Shown: positions 1 through 10,904, counted from the stretch's first letter. The stretch: DNA of 64,000 nt from Stictocephala bisonia (GCA_035578905.1 JAQJVL010000542.1:248001-312000), one strand, 5' to 3'. Notes: generated from the letters alone by a model not told the origin. Made by a program: numbers and translations.

Positions 1-1
1 G

Positions 2-2209
2 GGTCTTGCTGTGGGTGCCCAGACTCTTACTCGTCTGCTTGATTCCATCTTCCATAATGTGAAATTCAAGTTTGTCTTCAATTACCTGGACGACCTTCTT
101 GTCTACAGTGAGACTTTTGAGGAACACATGCAACATCTGGAGGAAGTTCTTAGTCGCCTTAAATCAGCTGGCCTTACCGTCAATCCAGAGAAAGTCACTT
201 TTGCTCGTCCTGAGATTTCTTTTCTGGGTCATCTCATATCTTCTCGAGGCATCTGCATTGATCCTGCGAGGACCCAGGGCATTCGGGATTTTCCTCCTCC
301 CAAAGATGCCAAGGGAATTGCCCGTTTTGTGGGGATGGTGAATTTTTACCGGAGGTTCATCCCTAACGTGGCCGAGCTTGCTGCCCCGTTGAACGAGTTG
401 CGGAAGAAAGGTGTCCCTTTTGTGTGGGGCCAAGCTCAGCAGACTGCCTTTGATGCTCTCAAGGAGGCTATCATGCAACCTCCTGTCCTGCGTATGCCTG
501 ATTTTAGCAGAGAATTTATTCTTCAGACTGATGCCTCCTCCTCCGCCATTGCTGCTGTTCTTTCTCAGGAGTTTGATGGGGTCAGGCAGCCCATCGCTTT
601 TGCTTCGAGGACGTTGTCTCACCAGGAAAAGAAAACTTCTTCCATCTATGAGTTAGAGTGTCTGGCTGTTGTCTTTGGTACGGACAAGTTTCGGCGTTTC
701 TTGGAACACGCTGAGTTCTTGCTGGAGACGGACAATCAGGCACTATCTTGGCTTCTTGCCCATCCCAGACAGCTTGGGAAAATTGGTCGCTGGGTGGTCA
801 AAATTTCTGCTTTTAAGTTCCGAGTCCAACATCTTAGGGGTACCCAGAATGTCATCGCGGATGCTCTTTCCCGCATGTATCATGAACCCAATGATCCACC
901 GACTGAGGCTGTTGCTCAGTGTGGTGCTGTTCTTCTGGATTTTCCTCTGGCTTTTGACGACCTACTGTCCCATCAGCAGAAAGATCCTGAGCTGTCAGTC
1001 ATCTTAGGTGAGCTTCAAGAGGGAGGTGCCCACCCTCCCTATTTTCTGTCCAAAGGGGTACTCTGTTGCCGTCCTCGACAGAGGGGTGAACCCCGTGTAG
1101 TGCTGCCTAGTCATCTAGTACCGATGGTCTTTCAATATTATCACTCTTCCCTTGTGGGCGGTCATCTTGGCATTCATAAGACCATCGCTAAGATTTGTAG
1201 GTACTTCATCTGGAAGGGCATGGACCGGGATGTTGCGGGCAGAGTGCGGGCTTGTCACCTGTGCTTTCTCAGCAAGCCTAGTCAGAATGCAAGGTTAGGG
1301 CTGTTATCTTCTGAGGTGGCCGAGCGTCCTTTTGAGAAGGTGTTCATCGACTACGTGGGTCCTTTTCCCCGTAGCAAGTCAGGTAGCTCCTACCTACTTG
1401 TTTGTGTGGATGCTTTCTCGAAGTTCGTTTGGCTTTTCCCACTTCGGAGTGCTACGGCTAAGCTCACCATCCGTGCTCTCCAGTCCCAACTCTTCCAGCA
1501 CTTTGGTGTGCCTTCTACTCTTGTGTCCGACAACGGTAGCCAGTTTACCTCACACGAGTTTCGTAGGTTCTGTTTTGGCAATGGTATCAGGCATGTGACT
1601 ACCTCTCCTTATTACCCACAGCCTTCTCATGCAGAGCGGTTCAACCGTAATCTTCGGTCTGCCCTTATTACTTTCCATGCTGAGAAGCAGAACACCTGGG
1701 ATGAGAGTCTCTCTTGGCTCCAGCTTGCTTTCAATTCTTCCAAGCATGAGAGTCACAATGCCACTCCCTTCGAGATTCTACATGGCTACCCTCCTAACAA
1801 CCCGTTGTCCAACTTGTGGAGGCTAGAGGATCTTGTAACTACGCCAGGTGCCACTGACGTAGTGTCCACGTGGCGGGCTGCTCGGCGCAACCTGCTACGT
1901 GCTAGAGAGAGAGTAAGGAGGAGGTATGATAAGGGTCGTACTCCTAACCCTTTTCAGGTTGGAGATCTGGTTCTTTGTCAGGCTCACCCGGTCAGTTCGG
2001 CCGCGGAACGAAGAGCTGCAAAGTTGTGCTATTGGTGGTCTGGTCCCCACCGCATCGACAGGTTTTTGTCACCGGTGACTGCTCTGCTGGTTGATCCCCA
2101 GTCAGGCAGGGTGTTCAGAAAAGCCCATGTGTCCCAGCTTAAGGCTTTCCGGGGAACGGTTGATCCAGGAGTTGGTGTTCCTGGGGGTTTCTTGGGGCAA
2201 AGAGATTGA
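2..2209 (+). CDS. pol: Ty3/gypsy pol polyprotein, 5' partial (RT - RNase H - integrase)
   Basis: Reverse transcriptase, RNase H and integrase part of an LTR retrotransposon. The frame is open from the window edge, so RT is cut off on the left. Counting from codon 11, the RT active site YLDD is at residues 25-28. RNase H begins near FILQTDAS (about 169-176) and ends near DALSR (about 284-288). The integrase zinc knuckle has two His (about 378-389) and the CHLC cysteines (415-418). The integrase core shows D448 (FIDYVG), D507 (VSDNGSQF) and E542 (HAERFNR), which gives D,D(35)E. The stop is at 2207-2209. No internal stop or frameshift is visible, so the copy is fairly young. GC content is higher than the surrounding AT-rich DNA, as expected for an insertion. 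Family assignment is by motif order; I did not identify a named family. Confidence 0.93.
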   Translation, partial: GLAVGAQTLTRLLDSIFHNVKFKFVFNYLDDLLVYSETFEEHMQHLEEVLSRLKSAGLTVNPEKVTFARPEISFLGHLISSRGICIDPARTQGIRDFPPPKDAKGIARFVGMVNFYRRFIPNVAELAAPLNELRKKGVPFVWGQAQQTAFDALKEAIMQPPVLRMPDFSREFILQTDASSSAIAAVLSQEFDGVRQPIAFASRTLSHQEKKTSSIYELECLAVVFGTDKFRRFLEHAEFLLETDNQALSWLLAHPRQLGKIGRWVVKISAFKFRVQHLRGTQNVIADALSRMYHEPNDPPTEAVAQCGAVLLDFPLAFDDLLSHQQKDPELSVILGELQEGGAHPPYFLSKGVLCCRPRQRGEPRVVLPSHLVPMVFQYYHSSLVGGHLGIHKTIAKICRYFIWKGMDRDVAGRVRACHLCFLSKPSQNARLGLLSSEVAERPFEKVFIDYVGPFPRSKSGSSYLLVCVDAFSKFVWLFPLRSATAKLTIRALQSQLFQHFGVPSTLVSDNGSQFTSHEFRRFCFGNGIRHVTTSPYYPQPSHAERFNRNLRSALITFHAEKQNTWDESLSWLQLAFNSSKHESHNATPFEILHGYPPNNPLSNLWRLEDLVTTPGATDVVSTWRAARRNLLRARERVRRRYDKGRTPNPFQVGDLVLCQAHPVSSAAERRAAKLCYWWSGPHRIDRFLSPVTALLVDPQSGRVFRKAHVSQLKAFRGTVDPGVGVPGGFLGQRD

Positions 2210-3740
2210 TCACCTTTGCGCCCTAGGTGGCTGTTCTGAGAGAGTCTCTTTCTCTCTTTTCTTGTCGGGCCCGACAGTCAGGGTAGTTTGCTCCCTGTTC
2301 GAGGGGTTTCCCCTCTTAGATTCTCTTTAGCGTCCTTGGAACACCACTCTTCGGAGGTTACTTTTTCTTCTTCTGTTGGGTTCCCTGAGGTACCAAGTTT
2401 TCTCCCCTGCCTGGGTGTGTTGAGGTTTTGCAGAGGGAGGTTGTACCCGGTCGTTTTGACCGGTACATTTCGTTTTTTTCGTCGTTGTCTGCCGGGCTGC
2501 CTGAGACCGCTTGCGCCTTTGGTGGCCGTTGGCTCGGATTCGTTCGTTCCGTGTTTCAGCTTTGGTCTGTCGGGTTGGCCGTCTGTTGGATTGTTCTAGA
2601 TTGTTCTCTGCGGCCGATCGACTAAAGATGAGCGGCTAGAGACTCAAAACTCCAGGGTCCTTGAGTGGGACTTTCTCCCTCGGCCTGCCGTCCGGGAATG
2701 GTCGACCATTCTACACTGCCCGCCTGGCCTGAGGACCATGTATAGAGGCCATTGGCGACCCTGCTGCCCCACCTACATCTTTGGGTAGGAGTCTTCTGTC
2801 CTCAGGTCAGTGCTTTCCATCTTGTTTTCCCGGCGACTGAGCTGGGGGTTGATACTCAGTGAAATACAGAAAAAAGAGAAGAAAAAAAAATGTTTGTGGA
2901 ACCTTATGTGGCCTAGGCCTAAAACTAGAACAGTGATTCTCTGAAACAGCCATGGGGACATTGATATCGATATCTCAAATTTAAGAAAAAAGAAAAGAAA
3001 AAAAACTTACGTTAATATTTATTGTTATTTAGTTTAATTTGTTGTTATATATTTTAGAGTTTATTTTTGTTAGGTCCCTACTGTTAAATTAGGTTATTAT
3101 TTATTGTATGTTTTAGGCCTAGGGATATAGTGGGTGTTAGTTATTTATTTTTCATGTAGTGTATTTTGGGTGTCTTCAAGGGACTTTTTACTAGAACGGT
3201 GCCGTGTTATATTTTTTTGAAAATTGTTTAGTTTTTAAACTCACCAAAAGGGAATTATTGTTCTTTTACTTAACTTCTAATTCGGAGCTGCCCAGGGATT
3301 CCGGCTTACTCCCTGGCCTCGGTGGAATCATGAGATGTGGGGCTAAATTGCCGGGATTATTTGGGGTTATCAAAATTGTTTCTAAATGTTCACTTTTAAA
3401 TTGTTAATAAATTGTCTTACGTTTTGGGTGTCTCAGGCTAAACTGCAGATAGGCCATGTAGGGGTTAATTTTGGTATTTGTAGCGTTAAGTGTTTTTGTA
3501 GCTTGTGTCATTGTATTGTTAATTTTTGTTATCTTGTTATTTATTTAAGTGCGAATTTTCATTGTGGCCTTCTGCCAGCCAGTTTTGCAGTTTTCTTGAT
3601 AATAAATTTAGTTTGCTCAGCTGCCGAGTTTTATTTTGACCCTCCAACTGCCACCCATGATCCCATCGCTCGACTTGTTTTGAGCCATCCCCCAGTTGGC
3701 ACGCTTTCCAGCATTGGGGGGGGGGATGGGTCTCACTGTG
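2210..3740 (+). mobile_element. 3' noncoding / presumed LTR region of the gypsy element
   Basis: There is no convincing gene here. The first part is C/T-rich and then becomes AT-rich. An AATAAA lies at about 3600 and a G10 tract followed by ATGGG at about 3717-3730. The element ends abruptly at 3740/3741, where the sequence becomes the last 10 bases of a mini-exon. No second LTR is in the window, so LTR boundaries cannot be set. The G tract could be a polypurine tract or simply part of the LTR. Confidence 0.55.
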
Positions 3741-3750
3741 TAGATCACAG
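3741..3750 (+). pseudogene. Truncated first exon of cassette 0 (last 10 bases)
   Basis: TAGATCACAG directly followed by the donor GTGAGTAATTT matches the end of the complete 54-bp A-type exons at 6583 and 12383. The rest of the exon is replaced by the end of the gypsy element. The following 199 bases match the introns that follow the other A-type exons. Confidence 0.6.
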
Positions 3751-3949
3751 GTGAGTAATTTATTATTTTAGAGGAAATATGTATGTATACAAAAATTAGT
3801 ATAAGCCATCCAGCCATTGAGGGTTTTGAGGTTGCCACTCTACCATTGAGGGTACCTGCGTTTTTTCACAAAAGCTGTAATGAGTGTCTAAAAATAATAA
3901 TATATTACATTGAACAGTGAATATATTAATCTATCAATCAAATTTTCAG

Positions 3950-4003
3950 GGGCAACTTTTAGAACGAGCTGTGCATGAACCTCTTGAACCAAGTGGATCA
4001 CAG
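3950..4003 (+). CDS. Candidate 54-bp mini-exon, B type (cassette 0)
   Basis: Exactly 54 bases lie between an acceptor (AATTTTCAG) and a donor (GTGAGTAATT). Phase 0 reads GQLLERAVHEPLEPSGSQ. Phases 1 and 2 contain stops (TAG and TGA), so only phase 0 is open. The core RAVHE is shared with the other copies. The host gene is not recognised. The intron on either side is related to those around 6583, 6837, 12383, 12638 and 22894. Being symmetric (18 codons), it can be gained or lost without breaking a frame. Whether it is transcribed is unknown. Confidence 0.5.
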
Positions 4004-4103
4004 GTGAGTAATTTATTATTTTAGAGGAAATATGTATCTAAACAAAAATTAGTAAAAGCCATCTAACCATTGAAAGATTTTAGGTGCCCGTCCTACCATT
4101 TGG

Positions 4104-6118
4104 CTTAATATCTCCTGATGTATCTTGATTAAGTGGCCAAGGAATGAGATTTGTTTCTTTTTCATTGTACTTGTGACAGGTTCTATCTACATGTAAATTG
4201 TTTTTGATACCTAGATCAAACACTGCACTATGAAATAAATCAGTTTTAGAATACCTAACAAAAATATGGTCTATAGTTCATTTAGAAGTTTCAGTAATTC
4301 TTGTTGGAATATTAACAAGTGAAATAAAACCATTATTGCTCATTAAATTAGCATATTCTTGTACTAAATTACTACTATTATAAGAAATTAAGTTAATATT
4401 TATATCACAAATGTAAATTATATTGTTATTTAAAGTTAGTAAAATATTCAAGAGCTCATTTGTGAAGTTTATTTCTTAGTAATTATGTAATCTATAGAGA
4501 CAAAATAAATTGAAATATGTGTGACCACATTTTACATTCAAAAGCAATGAATCAGCAGTTTCCATTTTAGTGTTACATTCCGATACATTAATACTCTCAT
4601 GAATATAACATAGAACACCTGCTCTGTAGTTGTTATTGCATTTGGAGAATAAATTATAGCCTGATAATTTAAATAAATCTATTTCATAATCATTAATCCA
4701 GATTCCACTTAGTACCGTACTATAAAATGAATTTGTTTTTGACTTGACTTATTTCTGAAAGTTTTTCGTCATACTTCTAATGTTAGTATGTATTAAGTTT
4801 AATAGCCATCATTACATTTTGAGTCATAAAATACATCTAAATTGTTGTAATACATATTTATAGTTATATTATTAAGAATTATTTATTTAATTTAAAAAAA
4901 TATATACTATAATACTATTAAACAAATTAAAACATAAACTAAGAAGAAAAAAGTGTGAAACCAAAAATGTATAAGTATTAAAATGATAAAGAACACAGTT
5001 GTAAAACAAATGAATATTACTTGTACTAACACATTTAAGCTTGTCAATGTCATCGTTTGTACTCACTCTCACAACCTTCTCTCCAGCAGCTTTGCAGACA
5101 AAGAACTTCCCATCACAGCACTACACAAGGTTGTAATCGATCTAGTGACACTCCTTCTTAAGGTTGGCAAGGAACTGTTTGTTATCTGGAGAAAGATGGT
5201 CGTTAACTCCTCTATCATGAGGAAAAACGCCATTGATCCCATCAGCGGTGAGATAAGCACCCTTGGACCTTGCCTCCCTAAAATTCTTTAGAAGAGCTTC
5301 CTTGAGGTCCTGGTCATGGAACTGTACTACCAGGGATGGTGTTTTTGTTTTCCTGTAGGACGGGATCCTGTGTGCAGCAGCGATGTGGCTCGGTAACACC
5401 TCCACTCCCAGGACGGCTCCTACGTCCTTCACAATTTCCTTGATGTTTTCTTGGGTTGTAGATGGGATTCCACTAATCTCGACATTATTCTTCCAACTGT
5501 ACTGTTCCAAGTTACGAATCCTTTCTTGCATTTCGCCAACCTGTTGTTTTAGGGATGAATTACTTGCAGGTCTACATTTTCCCTCTTGATTGTAGCCATA
5601 TCCTGTCTCATTTCTTGCATCAGTGCATTAGAAGTGTCCACCTTGTCTGAAAGGAACTGCATAGGTGTTAACATGTCCTTCATTTCAGATTTAACAGATT
5701 TCAATTCGGTGAACACCTCCTTTTTTAAGTCCTCAATTACATGTACAAGACACTCTTTGGTGATTTCCGTACTTGCAAGAGAAGACTTACTGCTATTAGA
5801 TGAGAGACGGCAGTCCTTACATTTCTAGGTCTTGGAAGAGCATGTAGTAACACTGTCACCATCACCTTTGACACATGCAATGTGAAATACACTTTTACAC
5901 ACTCCCGCACACTTAATCTCCGAATCAGCTTTGATAGACGACTTACAGACGCTGCAGATTACCATTTCAAAGATATTTAACTATGTAAAACATGGTTAAA
6001 GATGTATATTTAACAGAAGTAATAAACGAGATGGTGGTTAGTTACCATTAAAAGGATGTGACAAGCAGAGCGATATGCAGACTTCTTATCTACTCGGCAG
6101 ACAAGGCCAGACTGTTTT
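4104..6118 (-). mobile_element. Decayed LINE with PHD-finger ORF1 and partial endonuclease
   Basis: The minus strand carries a non-LTR retrotransposon remnant. The 5' end is near 6115, next to the short sequence AATGGTAGCTGAC that is the 3' tail of another LINE. ORF1 spans about 5970-4990. ORF2 endonuclease remains span about 4745-4200, with ICDININL and TIDHIF motifs and several stops. Sequence after about 4200 resembles the C-terminal fragment of a second LINE, so the element is internally rearranged. RT is missing. Confidence 0.75.
4990..5970 (-). pseudogene. LINE ORF1: PHD finger, coiled coil, RNA-binding-like domain
   Basis: The minus strand from about 5964 begins MVICSVCKSSI and shows Cys pairs, then HIAC, typical of the PHD-type zinc finger found at the start of many arthropod CR1/Jockey-like ORF1 proteins. 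A stop (TAG) follows at about 5826. Downstream an open stretch (5531-5142) reads IRNLEQYSWKNNVEISGIP, the usual ORF1 segment after the coiled coil, with AHRIPSY and PSLVVQFHD further on. A frameshift near 5142 leads into the C-terminal KAAGEKVVRVSTNDDIDKL. The protein would bind nucleic acid in the retrotransposition particle. At least one stop and one frameshift show it is dead. Confidence 0.75.
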
Positions 6119-6149
6119 AATGGTAGCTGACAAAAACCATACGATATAT

Positions 6150-6440
6150 ATATCTATAGTTCCACAATCCATCTTTTAAATATTTTACTGTTCCATAGCT
6201 CTCCTACGATCTTTTGGTGTAATCTCTCCTAGGGTGTCCTGATTAAGTGTCCAAGGAATGAGATTTGTTTCTTTTTAATTGTACTGATGACAGGTTCTAT
6301 CTCCTTGTAAACTGTTTCATTGGAAGCTAGTCTAACATCTAATTTTATCTTCTATACTGGTCATATAATCCCATAATTTACTTAATTTATCATCATCCTT
6401 TATCCTTAATTTACTTGAGACAAGATAAAGATTTTTCATT
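6150..6440 (-). mobile_element. LINE C-terminal fragment, copy 1
   Basis: The minus strand reads KKKQISFLGHLIRT followed by a WNSKIFKRW-like stretch. This resembles the region after RT in LINEs where a FGHI/L motif precedes a basic tail. Related pieces lie at 12020-12270 and 22270-22750, always just upstream of an A-type mini-exon. Shorter pieces at 4104-4210, 6993-7085 and 12790-12885 lie just after B-type exons. It therefore travels with the exon cassette. Confidence 0.6.
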
Positions 6441-6582
6441 TTAATACTTTACATTGTTGAGCATCTCTTATTATTAGATAGAGAAATAATATCTCCTTTC
6501 TCTATTCTCTATCTAATAAGAATGGCCCCTTCTTTATATAAAATATTATGTAAATATATTAATTTATCAATCAACTTTTCAG

Positions 6583-6636
6583 ATGGAACTTTCAGAACGA
6601 GCTGTGCATGAAACTATTGAATTGTCTAGATCACAG
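6583..6636 (+). CDS. Candidate 54-bp mini-exon, A type (cassette 1)
   Basis: 54 bases lie between CAACTTTTCAG and GTGAGTAATT. Phase 0 reads MELSERAVHETIELSRSQ. Phase 2 has a stop (TGA). It pairs with the B-type exon at 6837 across a 200-base intron. The encoded peptide is unrecognised. It could start with its own ATG, but the homologous position is GTG in the other A copies, so an internal exon is more likely. Confidence 0.5.
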
Positions 6637-6836
6637 GTGAGTAATTTATTATTTTAGAGGAAATATGTATGTATACAAAAAATTAGTATAAGCCATTTCA
6701 TCATTGAGGGTTTTGAGGTTGCCACCCTACCATTGAGGGTACCTGCGTTTTTTCACAAAAGCTGCAAGTAGTGTCTAAAAATAATAATTTATTACATTGA
6801 GCAGTGAATATATTAATTTATCAATCAACTTTTCAG

Positions 6837-6890
6837 GTGCAATTTTTAGCACGAGCTGTGCATGAACCTCCTGAACCGAGTGGATCACAT
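6837..6890 (+). CDS. Candidate 54-bp mini-exon, B type (cassette 1)
   Basis: 54 bases lie between AACTTTTCAG and GTGAGTAATT. Phase 0 reads VQFLARAVHEPPEPSGSH. The exon ends CAT rather than CAG before the donor, as in copies 12638 and 22894. It keeps the RAVHE core and the PSGS ending of the B type. Confidence 0.48.
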
Positions 6891-7289
6891 GTGAGTAATT
6901 TATTATTTTAGAGGAAATATGTATCTAAACAAAAATTAGTATAAGCCATCTAACCATTGAAGGATTTTAGGTGCCCGTCCTACCATTTGGCTTAATATCT
7001 CCTGAGGTATCTTATTTGAGTGTCCAAGGAATGAAATTTGTTCCTTTTTCATTGTACTTGTGACACGTCCTTTCTCCTTGTAAATTGTTTTGTTGTAAAT
7101 TGTTTATTGAGTAAAGAGATGTACACTAATGACACTAGTATTTAATAGATTGTACAGTTTTCTCCAGAATCTCTAATATTATTTTTTAATTGAATGTTAA
7201 ATGCAATAAAACATTTGAAATCTAGTTTAATAAATGTAATTTCTAACTTTTTATATCTCTTTATTTATTATTACTACCATAATAACTTA

Positions 7290-7405
7290 TACACAGGGTA
7301 ATCTACTCAAGGTAGCCACTATTAGGATCTCAAAAAGTACAAATTTTACAATAAACTTTAAATGGGAACTTTAACTCATTTGTTATGCTCATTACAAACA
7401 CATAG
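7290..7405 (+). repeat. Dispersed AT-rich repeat, copy 1
   Basis: The stretch with ACTCAAGGTAGCCACTATTAGG and TTGTTATGCTCATTACAA recurs at about 13090-13200 in the same orientation and at about 18340-18430 inverted. This suggests it belongs to a mobile repeat family rather than only to the duplicated unit. No coding capacity is seen. Confidence 0.6.
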
Positions 7406-7407
7406 TT

Positions 7408-7451
7408 CAAACATCATCCCCCCATCATCACATAGTGGGGGATGATGTTTG
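7408..7451. repeat. GC-containing hairpin upstream of the LINE, copy 1
   Basis: CAAACATCATCCCC pairs with GGGGATGATGTTTG around an 11-base loop, a stem of about 16 bp with one extra C. The second copy is at 13204-13247. It lies about 100 bases before the LINE endonuclease frame, so it would be in the 5' untranslated RNA of that LINE. Confidence 0.7.
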
Positions 7452-7552
7452 TGTCTACAGCAAATCTTTAAAGCTGTACGTATTCCCTAGGTAGTTCTAA
7501 ACGAGCAACGAACCTGGTAGCTGGACCATCACAAAATTGTGATCTCCCAGCT

Positions 7553-8090
7553 ATGGCAGCTACCACACAAAATAAAAAAGGCCCTTTTGAGGACCAAACT
7601 AATTTAAAAATAAAAAGTTCTATTTTAAATGTAGTCCATTTTAACGCTGAGGTTTTAAGCAAGGCGAAGAGTGAGTGCATCAATAGGGTCCTTCTAGAAA
7701 ACAATGTAGATATCCTTGCATTACAAGACACATATCAAAGATAACAATAGTGCAAGAGGCAATATTCCTGGACACAGACTTGTTGATTCCATTGGCTATA
7801 GGGTGTATGGTATTGCAACTTATGTAAAGAATGACATGGACAATGTGTCAATTACATATAAGAGCTCTGATGGTGACATCTTTGTCTTGGCAATCCAAGT
7901 GTCAGACACTACAATAGTCAATGTTTATAAGCCTCCTAACATTCAATGGCCTGGCAATAGGATTTTGCCAAGTTTTGAACATCCTGTCCTTTATGTGGGG
8001 GACTTTAACAGTCACCATAGCCAATAGGGCTACAACAACGACGATGAGAATGGCAGAAAGCTTGACTGGGCTGAAATGAACAACCTTTTG
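7553..8090 (+). pseudogene. R1/Jockey-like LINE endonuclease, 5' part, copy 1
   Basis: The frame starting at 7553 (MAATTQNKKGPF) leads into LNVVHFNAEVLSK, NNVDILALQDTYQR and, after a frameshift near 7745, SIGYRVYGIATYV and the metal-site segment VGDFNSHHSQ. These are the N-terminal and central blocks of an AP-endonuclease-like LINE domain. The minus-strand frame over the same bases is a shadow. An LTR element interrupts the sequence at 8090, and the LINE resumes at about 10905. Confidence 0.8.
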
Positions 8091-8690
8091 CAACCCACCC
8101 TCATTCTATCAAAACATTGTTGGACCCATCGAGAGTGGGTGTGAAGGCACTGAACTCAGGAGGACGACACAGAACAAATAAACACAAGTTTAATGGCAAA
8201 AATACTATTTATTACATGAAAATTACAAAAAAACATTAAAATCAAAAGTATTAAAAAAAATATTAAGTGACAGGAAAAAAAATTAAAACATTTAAAGACA
8301 AAACTGGCTGTTGACCATTTGTGAAAAGTTACTCTAAATCATTATCAATTAAAGCTACAGAAATTAATATGTACATATGGCCTTGAGGCAAAATAAATAA
8401 AGAAAACAAGATGTACAAATATCAACAGTACAATTTGGAAAGGTTAGGCCAATTTGGAAAAGTTAAAAAAAAATTAAACATAAAAATTAAGTTAATAATT
8501 ACGCGGAAATCCAGCAAGATAAACTGGGCGACTCCTAATGGGAACAATAAAATAAAGAATTACCTGAGAACTCCATTCTTTAAAAGAAAATTACTATATA
8601 TTGCCCCCCCCCCCAAAAAAATATTAACTAAACAACTTAAAAATAAAATCTAAATATTTATTTCTTGAACCACAAACAAGTCTTTCACAG
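8090..8690 (-). repeat. Long terminal repeat, left copy of a minus-strand LTR element
   Basis: About 600 bases beginning CAACCCACCCTC recur at 10090-10885. Shared landmarks are the GGACCC.TCGAG.GTGGGTG segment, the GTTTATTACATGAAAATTA segment, a C10 tract and AAATCTAAATATTTAT. Between the repeats lies a gypsy-type gag on the minus strand, so these are its LTRs and the left one is the 3' LTR. Confidence 0.7.
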
Positions 8691-8856
8691 GTAAACAAAG
8701 TTCTACTGAAGTACACTTCTGGTTGAACTTCTTCTAAAACACTTAATCCTGGTGCTTCGCGTGCTATTTTCAAACTTATAAGCAATCACGAAAGTAGCCA
8801 CGTCACGTGCTCTTTTGTAAAACTCAATAAAACATATGTTTATCATAAAACAAGCG

Positions 8857-9670
8857 CTACAAACTTGGTACCAATTGACGCAGAATGTTCTGTTCTCCCA
8901 GACAGAAAGGCTGCCCGGACAGAAGGACACAATAAGATGAGAAGGGAAGCTCCTCCAGTCCCCGAAAATCCTTAAGTTGAAGAAGATGACCAAAGAAGTT
9001 CAAAAGTGCTTCAAGATTCAACCCGTCGGCAGAAGAAATACCATGCAGCAACGGTGTTAATGGGTTGAGCAACTTGTGATAAGAATACATTTGCTTAGAA
9101 GGTAGCGACGCAGGTCTGCAAGAAAAGGCCGGAACTGGAGTGACTCCCATAGACAAAACAGGCTGAGCAGCCAAAATAACAGCAACCTCAGACAAGCATG
9201 GCTCGGGGACTACTGTCGGTCCCAGTGATGGAGCACTAGTTGGAAAGGACAGAGGCAGCCTTTCAACTGTAGCTGTAGACAGGCTGGTGAGAGCTTGAGT
9301 GACCCGCTCCAACACCACCAAACTCTCCTGCAACTAAGTCCTATCGGTCACCTCATGCTTCCCTGCCTGGTTAATGAGATGCAACTTACAACCTAGTTGG
9401 CCTACCCTAACAAGACACTTAGTCCTGTCACTCTTGGAGGGAGGATTCTCCACAAAATCCTCTACAGCACCTTCCCACTCTTCCAGCAGAGGCCTACAAG
9501 CTTCAAGCTATTTAGCAACGCTCAACCCCTCTCTCCAGGCAACAGCAGCACCAGAACTCAACAACTCCCTCAGCTGCCTCCATAACTCTACCACACTGGC
9601 AACCAGCACAGCCCCACAAACCTTAACCTTAAAAATCAACTCTTACTTATTCAAATATGCCACATAGAAA
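8857..9670 (-). pseudogene. gag: Gypsy-type gag on the minus strand
   Basis: The minus strand from about 9670 reads through VELWRQLRELL and ECRPLLEEWEG-like blocks. There is a stop at about 9334, then an open 158-codon stretch (9333-8857) containing YSYHKLLNPLTPLL, LNLEALLNFFGHLLQLKDF and CVLLSGQPF. These resemble the capsid region of gypsy gag proteins. No protease, RT, RNase H or integrase follows before the left LTR, so pol is deleted. The frame stops after LVPSL. The gag assignment rests on pattern memory and is moderately secure. Confidence 0.6.
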
Positions 9671-10080
9671 TTCATGTTGGCACAGAAACACAAAAACCAA
9701 AAATTCAATCAGTCAAATTTGACACAAGGCCTGGCTCCAGGGCAAAGAGAGATGAAAAAGACACCTGTCACGATGAAGACAACACAAAACACTGAAAAAC
9801 AAAAACCTAGAATACAAAAACCTGAAATCCCTCCTGAGCCAGTACAACTATTTTTTTTATTATTATTATTTATTTTTCTAACAAAAAACCAACAAACTCG
9901 ACTTAGGAAAGCCTTACTGTAACTTCCACACTTTTTTTGTTTCCAAATTATTAATTTTTTTTTATTTTTAAAAACATTAACACTACTTATTTTCAGCAAC
10001 CCCTTTATTTTGTGATTTTTTTTACCTTTAACCTTTTTTTACGTAGCAAAAGCAAGCAAAACCACGATCTGCTAGCCTTG
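9671..10080. other. Gag-proximal leader of the minus-strand LTR element
   Basis: This stretch is A-rich on the left and T-rich towards 10030. It probably corresponds to the untranslated leader between the right LTR and gag. No gene or primer-binding site could be identified with confidence. Confidence 0.4.
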
Positions 10081-10084
10081 GCAA

Positions 10085-10885
10085 CCCACCCTCGTACTAT
10101 CAAAACATTGCTGGACCCGTCGAGGGTAGGTGCGAAGGCACCGGACTCAGGAGGACGATACAGAAAAAAAAAACAAGTTGAATGGCCAAAATACTGTTTA
10201 TTACATGAAAATTAAAAAAACCATTAAAATCAAAAGTATTACAAAAATATTAAGGGACAGAAAAAAAATTAAAACATTTTAAGACAAAACCGGCTTTTGA
10301 CCGTTTGTGAAAAGTTACTCTAAATAATTATCAGTTACAGCTACAGAAATTTATATGGACAAATATCAACAGTACAAAGTATCATAAAATGTAAATGAAA
10401 ATGATTAGGCCTAAGTATTTATCAAAATATGTATAAATCTCTAAAAAATATAACAATAATAAATAAATAATAACAATGACCACATATAAGAATAATTAAA
10501 TAACAGAATACAAGAATAAATAAACTACAACTAGGAAACAATAACTACAGATAACAAAAGGATAAAATTTTAAAACAGCAGCTGAACTTACAAGGCTTCG
10601 TGCAATAAAAGACAATTTGAAGGTTAGGCCAATTTGGAAATGTTAAAAAAAAACTAAACAAAAGAATTAAATTAATAAATACTCCGAAATCCAGCAAGCT
10701 AAACTGGGCAGTCCTAATGGGAACAATAAAATGAAGAACTACCCAAGAACCCTGTTCTTTAAAAGAAAATTATTAGTAATTGCCCCCCCCCCAACAAAAT
10801 ATAAACTAAACAACTTAAAAATAAAATCTAAATATTTATCTAGCAAAAAGGTAAACGTTTCTTGAACCACAAGCAAGTCTTGGTT
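10085..10885 (-). repeat. Long terminal repeat, right copy
   Basis: Partner of 8090-8690, and the 5' LTR in the element's orientation. About 235 bases at 10378-10615, an AT-rich stretch without a partner in the left copy, lengthen it. No clean target-site duplication is seen. About 540 bases of the host LINE (equivalent to about 13870-14410) are missing between the two flanks. Confidence 0.65.
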
Positions 10886-10904
10886 CAAAACTGTTGAACT
10901 GTCA

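Larger units (their letters stand above)
6118..8090 (+). repeat. Segmental duplication, unit 1 (partner 11980-13870)
   Basis: The order here is LINE 3' tail, LINE C-terminal fragment, exon A, exon B, a 200-base AT-rich spacer, a dispersed repeat, a hairpin, then the start of the R1/Jockey-like LINE. The whole order repeats at 11980-13870 with high similarity. Divergence includes small indels and a few hundred bases lost in parts. This is a tandem duplication older than the LTR insertion at 8090. Confidence 0.75.

Noticed and set aside
164..622. 152-codon minus-strand frame
   Set aside because: Shadow of the gypsy pol frame on the plus strand.
9374..9667. 97-codon plus-strand frame
   Set aside because: Antisense to the gag remnant of the minus-strand LTR element.
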